DNA of 64,000 nucleotides from Paramarasmius palmivorus (lineage: Eukaryota > Basidiomycota > Agaricomycetes > Agaricales > Marasmiaceae). Shown piece by piece: positions 46,301 through 56,137 of this stretch (its first letter is position 1; each line of letters begins with the position of its first letter). The notes below the pieces were generated by a model that was not told the origin of the DNA, did not search any database, and saw only the letters and a program-made list of their open reading frames with translations. The stretch is from assembly GCA_037176845.1 (NCBI GenBank), contig JAYKXP010000028.1:372001-436000 (forward strand), written 5' to 3'. A program made the position numbers and the translations under genes.

Positions 46301-48143
46301 TTACTTAACTCAACCTACACAGAGCCAGCTACTACTGGGGAGATTGCCCTGGAGATGCTTGAGAATGGCTGGCATCCGTCAGACGAGCCCTACTTGGCCG
46401 AAAAGATAAAAAAGGTCCTCACTATGGCATTAGAGGACGTTGTCGAAGAGTGCCACTTTCCTTTGCCTGAGGGAACTGCCTTCAAATGTCTCGCGATTGC
46501 TGGTATGTTGGTACCTGTCTCTGTGTTCTCAGAATCCTGATGAAAGTGTCAGATCCACTTGGAGTTCTCGCGCCAGATGAAGTTTACTATAGATCTTCGA
46601 AAGGATTTACCGACCCAGAGACAGGAATAACAACACTAAATGCCACGGGAGAAGGCTTGGTACGCGTCTAGTACGAATGCATCACATATTAGCTCATTGG
46701 TTTTCCTGCAGGTTGGAAGGTTGGTTGCTTTTAGCAGTCAATAGGCTTATTTTGACCAGCAACACATAGGTATCCTCTCAGATTACCTTCAGATATCCAA
46801 AAGGTATGACCGTTTATCTCGTACGCGTGCTCATTGTTAATTCGAGCCATATACAGATCAAGGTAGTGGATAAGCCTGAGCTTGCCAGATGGCAGGATGT
46901 CCTCGTCGTCCCCACCAAACCCAGAATGGACAGGCACAAGGGACTCATTAGCTTCATGAGTTTTCTAGGTGGTGGAGGTCAGTTGATGTGCATGTGTACC
47001 AATGATTTTCAAACAAGCAAACTGACTTATGGAATCTACCCTAGATCTCGATGGCGGTGAGTATCACACTACCATGAACCTGGGTAACTCACTGAGTATT
47101 ATTAGACACTGTTTTCTTGATTCTCATGAAGGAAATCGTCGAGGCTTTCTGTTCCAGGCCGCTGACAGTGCCCGATGAGGATATCGAAGGCCAGAATTTC
47201 GAGAAAAACATACAGCGCGTCACAGATCTTGTCGAATGCTTGCGAGCCACGGATATCGCAGAGGCTCAGCGAACGTTCCAGAGTGCTTCCCTTACCAGTT
47301 TCCGAGATGGTACATTTGGCAGATATTCCGATTTTCACAACCTTGCTGTTGAGAAGTTTGGGCTTGGACATCCAACAGCTGTCCGACTTGGGTATATGTA
47401 TGGGTCATCCGTAGTCTTTTTGACGACTGTTCTCATATATCATCGATAGATTCAATATTCTCCTCGATGGGGCAAAAACGGGGTTGAGACTCAAGCGCGA
47501 CGTTCTCGCCCAAGACGTCGGGGCAGATGTTAAACACAGGCTTGAATCAACGTCGGATACCTTCATCCTTCATATTCTCTTGGGCTTCGGGAAGAGTTTG
47601 ATGGACCAGTACCTCGGAGGCTACGATCAGCTCGCGGTCAACCAACGAGGGTCGAATAGGCGAGACGTGGATATTATAAGGTCACTCACGAAGGCCGAGC
47701 ACTTAGCAACAACGGATGTACCAGGGAGACCGGACACCGCCAAATTCTTCAAAGAGGAGCTCCGACTCATTCGGGAACATGTCGACGGTAAAGTCATGGC
47801 TAGTTACCGAACGGCTTGCAAAAGCATCGACAGACCACAGGACCAGGTGATCTCAGAATACTCTGTGCGGCCAAAGAAGAAACGCAAACGAGAATCAGGA
47901 GCGAGTAATTTATGGCGTGAGGTTTCTGTGGCCTTCGCTGAGAACGTCTCTGGCGTTGCATGGCTCGACGAGGATCGAGTAAAAGCCGCCTATGCGTACA
48001 AGCAGAACCAGAAGTTTGCTTTTTTGGTCGCCCATCGAATATTGAATCAGATGAAGGCAGAGGCATGTCCGGATATTGTGAATACGGTCAATAACCTGAA
48101 GGGTATGAACAATGCCGCACGGAAATTATTTGGGATATTTTGA
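43377..48143 (+). CDS. Cellular RNA-dependent RNA polymerase, copy 2
   Basis: Paralogue of copy 1. The ATG at 43377 gives MPGS, spliced (GTGGGT...GATTAG) to SDYDNSEDEEIVSEF, again a short acidic N-terminus. Several small poorly conserved exons lead to the long exon from about 44294 (SSTETSISDSDTNAP, HIFRDIHLESHVIEHDAELQ, VGWGTAFVLAQGLQSGQW). The core reads ELDREQRAILENRGRGLGLM, NGRVFIPIPPKDGTVYAVE, KPPAEKILTDGCGFINHAAL (about 45650), IQGRVAGAKGVWALHP, PKIWIRPSQRKINYE, DPLGVLAPDEVYYRSSKGF, VGRYPLRLPSDIQK, IKVVDKPELARWQDVLVVP, GLISFMSFLGGGDLDGDTVF. The post-catalytic motif is FNILLDGAKTG, not DAPKTG. C-terminal exon ends RKLFGIF at TGA 48141-48143, with DRVKAAYAYKQNQKFAFLVA conserved in all copies. 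The intron after DNSIG has no in-frame stop, so the unspliced frame runs through it. Estimated about 1080 aa. Confidence 0.9.
46712..46719 (+). other. 8-nt microexon in RdRP copy 2
   Basis: GTTGGAAG lies between an intron from 46660 (GTACGCGTCT...CCTGCAG) and an intron from 46720 (GTTGGTTGC...ACATAG). The joined frame reads GEGLVGRYPLRLPSDIQ. Same position and phase as the 8-nt exons in copies 1 and 3. Confidence 0.75.
47045..47056 (+). other. 12-nt microexon forming the catalytic DLDGD loop, RdRP copy 2
   Basis: ATCTCGATGGCG between introns 46978-47044 and 47057-47105. The exon before ends GGTGGAG and the one after starts ACACTG, giving GGGDLDGDTVF. Both outer aspartate codons are completed across introns. 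Confidence 0.8.
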
Positions 48144-49378
48144 TTCTACCCCCGAGCCCATTTTAGCTTAGATGTCTGTCCACCCATTCTCTCGTTGTAT
48201 TTATCAATTAACTGTATCATTTACTGTGATCCCCAACTTGAGGTTGTAACACGACGTTCACATGGAAGCTATCCTAAGGCGACCCGTTCGGGGAACACGA
48301 TTGGCTTGTAGCAAATCATGTGTGGAGGAATGCCATATCTTTGGCCAAGATGATTGAACACCAAATTCACCCTTTGAGCACGAAAATGATGGTAATATGC
48401 CCAGCTCTGCTCCGCGACCGAGATCCTGGATGAAATTGAGAGGTATATGGCCGTATCTTTGAGCAAGACGATGACAAGCTTGAGGGTTCCCGACCTGTCA
48501 GTTGCTGTCTCAAGGTCCTAATTCCCGTTCCGTTTAGAATTCAAGGCTATTAGAACAAACAGGAAACGCACCTACAAACCGACTTTGTACCACTTGTCAT
48601 ACGACTCAAAGTGGGTTGGCATATCCAGGAGCCCTCTTCTTTATCCATTAGGTTTGTATTCCATGTCAATAGATGCCTATAGAAGCTTCATATGCTTGTC
48701 TCTTGACGCTATTGTTCTTCGTCTGAGAAGTGATGTAAGGAAAGACGAGCTCAATACGCACCTTACAACTCATCCCCCATATTACCGTCATCTCATGGCT
48801 TCGAGCTCATATTCGCATAAGGTCATTTCTGGCTCTATCATCCAAATCTTCCGCGGTGTGTTGGTTACACGGGAGGTCTTGTAACTGGTCTGAGGCAAAG
48901 GCGAAGGTTATGCATGTCATGTGATGGGCGTTGATCAAAATCAGGAAATTAGATTCACACGGTCAAACTCTTGAGAGCGAGCGCTTCAGAAGGAACCTAA
49001 TTTTAACCACCATGTAGTACTCAGAAGTCCTTCAAGATACCCGACACGCAACTCCAACCCAAATAATCGACCTAAGCGCAGAGAATATTCTATGACGATG
49101 GGGTCGGGATGGATGATGCCCAACTCTACTTTTCTGGTGTGCTCCTACATATATATAACGCTTTGGCCGCGGGCAGATAACGTCATTGTCTTTTCTAGAT
49201 TCCGAAGAGCATCGAGGATCTCGGCTCGTGATCGGACAGTTGTCTCTGTTTATACGTACTTGAGGCAAACGTACAAACCTTTGACCTGCCTTATCTTTCC
49301 CATCTCTCCTCATCTCAAAACCAGCAATTCTTGGATTATCCTGTTCTCGCAGTTCTCCGCGTATCGTCAAATTTTCCC
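48144..49378. other. Spacer between RdRP copies 2 and 3
   Basis: About 1235 bases, similar in length to the spacer between copies 1 and 2. Holds the copy 2 3' flank and the copy 3 promoter, with CTTTGACCTG at 49279-49288. Minus-strand frames (48269-48466, 49032-49415) and a + frame at 48585-48884 resemble nothing known. No mobile-element termini recognised. Confidence 0.35.
49279..49288 (+). promoter_or_regulatory. CTTTGACCTG element upstream of RdRP copy 3
   Basis: CTTTGACCTG lies about 95 bases before the ATG of RdRP copy 3, nearly the same distance as in copy 1. Role inferred from recurrence. Confidence 0.4.
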
Positions 49379-52300
49379 ATGTCTCAGGGAGTAAGCCAGG
49401 CCTGGTTCTTCTCATCCATTATATTCAGAACTAATGTTAACAACGATCAGACCGTCTATTTTTCAGACAGTGACGATTTCTTTGCTAATCTTGGAGAACA
49501 CATTTGTGAGTCCAATGCCTTGCCAGCACTATGCAATTGTGCCCACGCGACCTCGCCTTGCAGGGAATCCTCAGTTATCCGGGGAGAATGGCGTGGAGGC
49601 AAATATTATCTCAACACCCAGCGTCGGTAATCCCCCCCAAGTGGGACTCGCCAATCCTAGTCTGAATCAATCTGAAGAGTCGCATAAAGGTGATTTTTTA
49701 TGACCCTTCTCGCGTCCGTGCCAATCACACCTCTCCCGTAGCAGAACTCGTACAACAGTTTTCGCCTTTCCGACAACAGATTACCTCGCCCGGCGATACT
49801 TTACGTTTCCACCAAGTGTTCACTTTTAATGGTCAATCTATTGCGTCAGGCAGCGAAAAGGGTGTGTCTACTACTTGTCAAGGTTGTGTTCCGTTCAAAC
49901 TTGCGGTATCCTAGAATTCGAAGTGGCCCGATTATGTAGCAACGAAGGCGTTATGGAAATAGCTGAAGGTAGCCCTACTTTGCATTGACTTTGTGCGCAG
50001 GACTAATATGCTTACAGATTCATCAGCTCGTACCGACACTACGGTCAATAGGGACCCAACGCGACCAAAAACTGGTTTTCAAAATCGAAACTCATCAAGG
50101 AAGCGACCACCCACTAAGCGTTCCAGGTCTCCCTTGTCAATATACCCTTCAAAAGTAGCTCGAACACAGACACAAGACTTGCCAACACACCCCAGAGCTC
50201 GAGAAATCATTTCAAACCCTCACACAGACGCAGAAATACGTTCGAGTGTTCGCCCTCACGCTGAACCGCCGAACCTCACGAATCGAATGGACAAAGCCAA
50301 AGATGTGCCATGTGGCCTCTTCGAGGACATCTTCCACAACGTCTGCCTTGAGACCCACATCATAGCGCATGATGCAAAGTTCCAGACTCTGCTCGATGAT
50401 CCCGAAAATCCAATTCATTGGGGAACGGCTTTCATTTTGACACAAGGATGCCAAAGCGGTCAATGGACATGGGACACTGTTGTGGAGAAGAGCGATAGAC
50501 TCAGAGGCCCCGACGCAGATCGCATGCATCTGGTTCCTTATATAATGCGGGACTGCGAACCCCCCAAAGGACTTGATAATTCTATAGGGTATTTGCATTA
50601 CTCTCTGTCCATTAATGATTCTAATCGAGATACCAACAGGGCAGAACTAGATCGGGAACGAAAGGCTTTGTTGGAGAATTGCCAACGAGGCCTAGGGCTA
50701 ATGGGAGGTTGGGAGGGCATTGACAACTGGTACGGCGGGAAAGTGCAACTCACTGCGTCGTTGGTAGCAGATGAGTCCGATAAGGGCAAGGAAAAGCAAT
50801 TCCGCATTCGCTTGGACGGCGTTACGATGACGAAATCTACCCGAGTCACACGAGAACTCGGCTCCATTCGACTCATTCAAATCCACGTGGGATACGTTAA
50901 ATCGAGTGACGCAGAAAGTGTCGCATCTTTCCTTTCGCAAAAGTTTGTCCTACATGGTCGAGTTTTTGTTCCCCTGCCGCCGAATAAGGGCACTGTCTAT
51001 GCTGTCGAGATAAACGAGGACTATGATCGCAGGCCTGTCAAAGAACTAGGGGATCACTTGAGGCGGTCATTTGGTGAGATTTTACAATGGCAAAATCCTA
51101 TAGACTTAGAGTTCAATCAAAGACAGGTGGGTAATACAGCGCTTGGTTCTTCGTGCATGCTCGCTCACTCGTATTGCAGCCCGTGGCGAAATTTTTATCT
51201 CGATTTGCTCTAGGATTTTCGACGTCAGTCCCTGCCCTTGAGTTCAACCCAGAAAACGTATACTGGATTGATGACCTTGGTATGTGTATTCTTTGTGGTT
51301 CATCATTCTGCTTGGATCACTAACACCTACCGGTTTAGTGACAGAGGACTGTCCTCCTGGCAAGCCACCAGCCGAGAAGACGTTGACCGATGGCTGTAGC
51401 CTCATCAACCGTGCTGCGATGTGTCAGATCGCCCAAAACCTGGGTTATTCAGGAATCCCAGCAGCGCTTCAGGGTCGATTTTTGGGTGCGAAAGGCGTGT
51501 GGATGCTTCACCCAGACAACGATGATATTCAACCCAAGATATGGATTCGCCCTTCGCAGAAGAAGATTGACTACGACCTGAACAAGCTGCATCGGGCCCA
51601 TTGTATTCTGGATTTACTCTGTGTGGCACAGCCAGCCAAACCCCTCAACCTTTCCGTTCAGCTAGTCGTAAACCTGTGGTCCAATGGCGTATCCTCCCAG
51701 GTATTGAAGGACTTGATGCAGTCTGGTCTAGAGGACATCATCAAACCTCTTACGGATTGGAATCGCGACATATACAAGCACGGGGCCCTCTGGGATGCTG
51801 TGGCACGCACCGCGCACGTTGTTTCGAGCCGACTGTCCCTTTTGGGTGGTAACAAGAGTCGTGCACTTGGTCTGGCTGGACAAGAGTTCGATGATGACTA
51901 TTGGCTAGAACACGAAACATCTGGTGATACTCCTGTCGCTCTTGGGTCTACAATCAGTGATCAAAGTCGCGACCCGAATTCCGGACGTAAGTCTTTACAT
52001 GACGGATATATTTTGACCATTCTCTGATGATTTGTATTACTTACAGAGCCAGTAGCCACAGCAGAAGCCGTCATAGAGATGCTCGAATCTGGTTGGCATC
52101 CGTCCGATGAGGCATACTTAGCTTCAAAAATAAAGAAGATTGCTTCCAAGGCGCTGCAGGAAGTTGTCAAAAAATGCCATATTCCTTTGCCTGAAGGGAG
52201 TGCTTTTTCGAAGTTGCTTGTCATTGCCGGTGCGTGGTACTATCCTTGGCTCTACTGACTGTATTCACGTCTGCATCAGACCCATTAGGAATCCTTGGTC

Positions 52301-53853
52301 CTGAGGAAGTCTATTTTCGGTCTTCACAGGGTTTCGTGAACCCAGAAACAGGAACCCCATATTCTGTTCTCATAGGAAAGCTTTTGGTGTGTGTCGATAA
52401 CTTCGAACATACGGTAATGCTTACCGAACATTGTCAAATAGATTGGAAGGTTTGTAACCTTCTCCGGCCTGGCTAGTATCTAACGATAATCCTCTAGATA
52501 CCCTCTGAGGCTGCCTTCGGATATTCAAATGGTGAGCTCAAAGTTGCGCCACTTGGATAGCTCATCAACGTCATCGTAGGTCACAGCCGTCGACAAACCT
52601 GAGCTTGCGATGTGGCAGGACGTCCTCATCGTCCCCATTAAGCCTAGGATGGACAATCACAAAGGATTAATGAGTTTCATGAGCTTTTTAGGTGGTGGAG
52701 GTTAGGCTCTACACAATGATTTCTGTAGTTCCTATCTGATAATTCCCTTTTTCAGACATCGATGGTGGTGAGTAAGGCGCCATCCAGATCCATGCATGAT
52801 TCCTAATCACCCGCAGATACGGTTTTCGTGCTTATGCTGAAGAAAGTCATCGAAACATTCCGGCCTAAATCCCTGACAAAGCCACCGGAGGATATCGAAG
52901 TCCAAAATTTCGAGGAAGAAGTACAACGCGTTTCAGATCTCGTCAAACATTTACGTGAGGTAGATGTGGTCCAAGCCCAGCGCGCCTTTCAGTTCGCCTC
53001 CCTTTCCAGCTTTCCTGATGGCAAGTTTGTGCGGTATTCTCTATTTCATGACAGTTCAGTCAAGAGCAAGGGGCTTGCTGATCCAGATTCGGTGCGCCTG
53101 GGGTACATGTACGGTTCACTCCTTGTCTTGGAATATGCGCCGGGTCATTCTCATCATGATTTTAGATTCAATATTCTTCTCGATGGGATGAAAACTGGAT
53201 ATAAGTTGAAGGACGACGTCTTTAAAAAAGACATGATGGCACACAGCGTCAACGAAGTCAAACCAAAGAAGAACTTCATCACAACCAGACTTGTGCAGTT
53301 TGGGAAGGGGCTCATTGACAAACACCTCAAGGAGTACGATCAACTCGCATACCATGTCATCCAACAGGGCTCCACGAAGCGGGATACCGACGTCCTGGAG
53401 ATTCTGAGAAGAGTGGAGTCTCTCGCAGTCAAGGAGGACTCAGGGAGACCAGGTACCGCTAAGTACTGCGACGAGGAACTCCGGCTCATCAAGCAATATG
53501 TTGATGACAAGGTGTATCCCCTTTACCGAGGGATTTGTGCAAGCCTGAACAAGACCGTCGTGCCAGCACATGACCACTCGCGTGAGAAGTCCAAAGGTCG
53601 CAGTCGGGAGCAGGAAGGAGGTCGATGGCGTGAGGTCGCTTCGGCCTTTGCCACCAAAGTTCCAGGAGTTCGATGGCTCGATCACTGCCAGGATCGAGTG
53701 AAGGCATCCTACGCGTACCAGAAAAATCCTAATTTCGGCTTTTTGGTTGCCCACCGCACGTTGAATCAAATAAAGAAGGAGGCTCGGCCTGAGGTTGCAG
53801 AGACGATCAATAACATGAAGAGTATGGGTCATGGTGTAAGGAAACTGTTCTAA
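49379..53853 (+). CDS. Cellular RNA-dependent RNA polymerase, copy 3
   Basis: Closest to copy 2. The ATG at 49379 gives MSQG followed by a GTAAGC donor; splicing to the acceptor before ACCGTC gives TVYFSDSDDFFANL, acidic as in the other copies. A disordered basic exon from about 50018 (RKRPPTKRSRSPLS) precedes the conserved region: GLFEDIFHNVCLETHIIAHD, HWGTAFILTQGCQSGQWTW, ELDRERKALLENCQRGLGLM, HGRVFVPLPPNKGTVYAVE. Core: KPPAEKTLTDGCSLINRAAM (about 51367), LQGRFLGAKGVWMLHPD, PKIWIRPSQKKIDYD, DPLGILGPEEVYFRSSQGF, IGRYPLRLPSDIQ, VDKPELAMWQDVLIVPIKP, SFMSFLGGGDIDGDTVF. The usual DGCG is DGCS, and DAPKTG is DGMKTG, so two conserved positions have changed while the catalytic aspartates remain. 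C-terminal exon from about 52817 ends RKLF at TAA 53851-53853. Estimated about 1080 aa. Confidence 0.9.
52442..52449 (+). other. 8-nt microexon in RdRP copy 3
   Basis: ATTGGAAG lies between an intron from 52387 (GTGTGTGTCG...CAAATAG) and an intron from 52450 (GTTTGTAACC...CTCTAG). The joined frame reads KLLIGRYPLRLPSDIQ. Confidence 0.72.
52756..52767 (+). other. 12-nt microexon forming the catalytic DIDGD loop, RdRP copy 3
   Basis: ACATCGATGGTG between introns 52701-52755 and 52768-52816. The joined frame reads GGGDIDGDTVF. Same size, phase and position as in copies 1 and 2. Confidence 0.8.
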
Positions 53854-54069
53854 GACTTTTTTTTACTATATAGCACCTTTCCAGCGATATCCCTCATTGT
53901 TTATGTGATTCGTCTGTTCTGTATTTTTATCCAGCTGTATTTGAAGACCTGTCCGGTAAACTCGTTCCCTAGTAATACTTGTCCACAACCCGAATTCGAC
54001 AATGATTGCGGGCAAATCCAAAGCAAAATACGATACATACATGCGGCGTAGGTGATTACACTGTAGCAT

Positions 54070-56018
54070 TTATAAGTCCATTTCCTCGTCTTCATCCTCG
54101 CCAATTTCGTCATCTCTCCAAGACCTACAAGAGCTATCGAAGAACTTCCGCTTCGCAGTTTTCGACGCTGGAAGATATGTGCCCTTGTCCGACGGCCCAT
54201 TGGGCGGTAGATAAACGTGCGTATACTCGTTGGTAAGTATGCTCATGATGCCTCGAGGCTTGTGGGGCTTGTGTACAACTGAGGATGCTCTCGAGTGAGG
54301 TTCGAGACCATTGTCCGACTCGGATTCGCCGCTATCCAGTGATGTTAGATCAGATGAAGAGTCAGATGCTTGATCTTGTAGTCGATATACGTATCGCATG
54401 TGCTCTAATGTTCGATGTATCAGTCAGGATTGGGATGAGCGGCATGAATATGGTTCGAGTACGAACGGGCTAGCTTCTGATCTAGTTCATCTTGGGGTTC
54501 GTATTCATCGTCGGGTATGTATAACCCGGTATGAGTCCCAACACTCTCTGAGGGAACGTCGTGCAAGCCAACGGAGGGTGCACAGGGAAGTGCAGATAGT
54601 TGTTTCAATACTTGTGTCCTACCCTCCGCATTAGAACGCGTGTCGTGAAGGACAGACTGGACACGCACCTTACGTGATCAAGGTATCCGTCCTTTGTATT
54701 CATGTCATCCATATTATTCCGCAGCACCTCTAGTCTATACCGGGGCCCATACCACTCGAGGTATTCGTGGTAAGGCAAGTTAGACTCAGTGGTGTCCTCG
54801 ATCCCCAACGCACAGGCCGTCTCATATGTCCAAGTTCTGGCAACATTCTTTACCGTGTATCCACCGCCTCCAAGCAGGATGAGAGGTAGCCCTTTATCGC
54901 GAAAGTACTGCACACATTTCGCGTGACCATGCATTGTCAGGTTAAGGCCGCCCAGTTTGTCTCCTGCTAGGGAGTCGGCGCCGCATTGTAGGACCACGGC
55001 AGATGGCCGGAAGACTTCAAGTATCTTTTCCATCACCTAAAGAATGCTGTATTGTTAGCCGGAACCGAATTCAAGAAGGGATGCAGTACGTGCGGGATGA
55101 AAGACACTCATGAAGCTTTCGTCGGTTATTCCGTCTCTGAACGGTACGTTGACCGCGTAACCTTTGCCCTTGCTAGTACCTTTGTCGTCTAGTGATCCAC
55201 TTCCGGGGAAGAAGTCACCGAATCTGTGTAGACTGGCAGTCATGACTCGGTCTGTTGTGTAGAAAGCTTCTTCGACACCATCTCCATGATGGCAGTCAAT
55301 GTCGACGTAGAGGACGCGAGGGAACGTTCTGAGGAGCTCGAGTATACCGAGAACAATATCATTGACGTAGCAGAATCCGGCAGCTTCGCTCTTCTTTGCG
55401 TGGTGGAGCCCCCCAGCCCAGTTGATGGCAATATCGGTAGATCCAGAGGCTATTCTTTGCGCGGCAGCTATATACGGAAGGGCAAGATCAGACATAGGTG
55501 TTAGACTACAAAATTTGATGACGCACCTATTGAACCACCGGCAGATATTGAACAGAATTCGAATAGACCTTCAAATGGTGGGTTGTCTTCACCGACGAGG
55601 ACTAGGTAAATAACGCGTCAGTGCTCGCCATATTAAACGAGGCAGTGCACGCACATCTGGTCCCTCTGTATGTTAACTCTTCTGCAGTCTCTGGTGTTAC
55701 TCGTTCAAGGAATTGAATGTATTCGTCCGTATGGAAAGAAGTCATCTTTTCTGGTGATGAACGACTAGGCCGCTAGAGAATTCGTTTAGCTCGAGTAGAC
55801 TTAAGGAGCAGAGACTCACAATAACATGCATCTTAGGCAACATATCATACGCCGCAATTAGGTCATGAGCCATCTTGATTCTGTGTGGTTTCATAGTGTG
55901 TCCGAAGCCATACGTGTACGAGCCAACATCGTCTAAAAGAGAAAATGAGATGGACTGAGCCAAAAGATTAGAGAATCTGCTCACTGTCGTAGTAATAGGA
56001 TACTCTACGACGGGACAT
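54070..56018 (-). CDS. Class I (RPD3/HOS2-type) histone deacetylase
   Basis: Zinc-dependent deacetylase of core histones, working in large corepressor complexes in the nucleus. The ATG at 56018 gives [11 protein letters not shown], then [20 protein letters not shown] and [57 protein letters not shown] and [20 protein letters not shown] carry the active-site His pair; next are [40 protein letters not shown] (metal-binding Asp and His), [36 protein letters not shown] and [20 protein letters not shown] (active-site Tyr in GGGGYT). The C-terminus is extended and acidic with an [18 protein letters not shown] stretch and ends DEDEEMDL. The residue before the HH pair is Cys rather than the common Val, Leu or Ile. 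About eight introns. 119 bases from the divergent RPC3 gene. RPD3 versus HOS2 branch not settled. Confidence 0.93.
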
Positions 56019-56137
56019 GGTGGTATGAAAGAGAGAATGAATTGAGGCGCTCGTGGGGCATTGAGAGAGAGATTAGATTACAAGAAGCACGTGCACAAAG
56101 AAAGTAATTCTTTTTCTCTTCGCCGTCGTCGACACCG

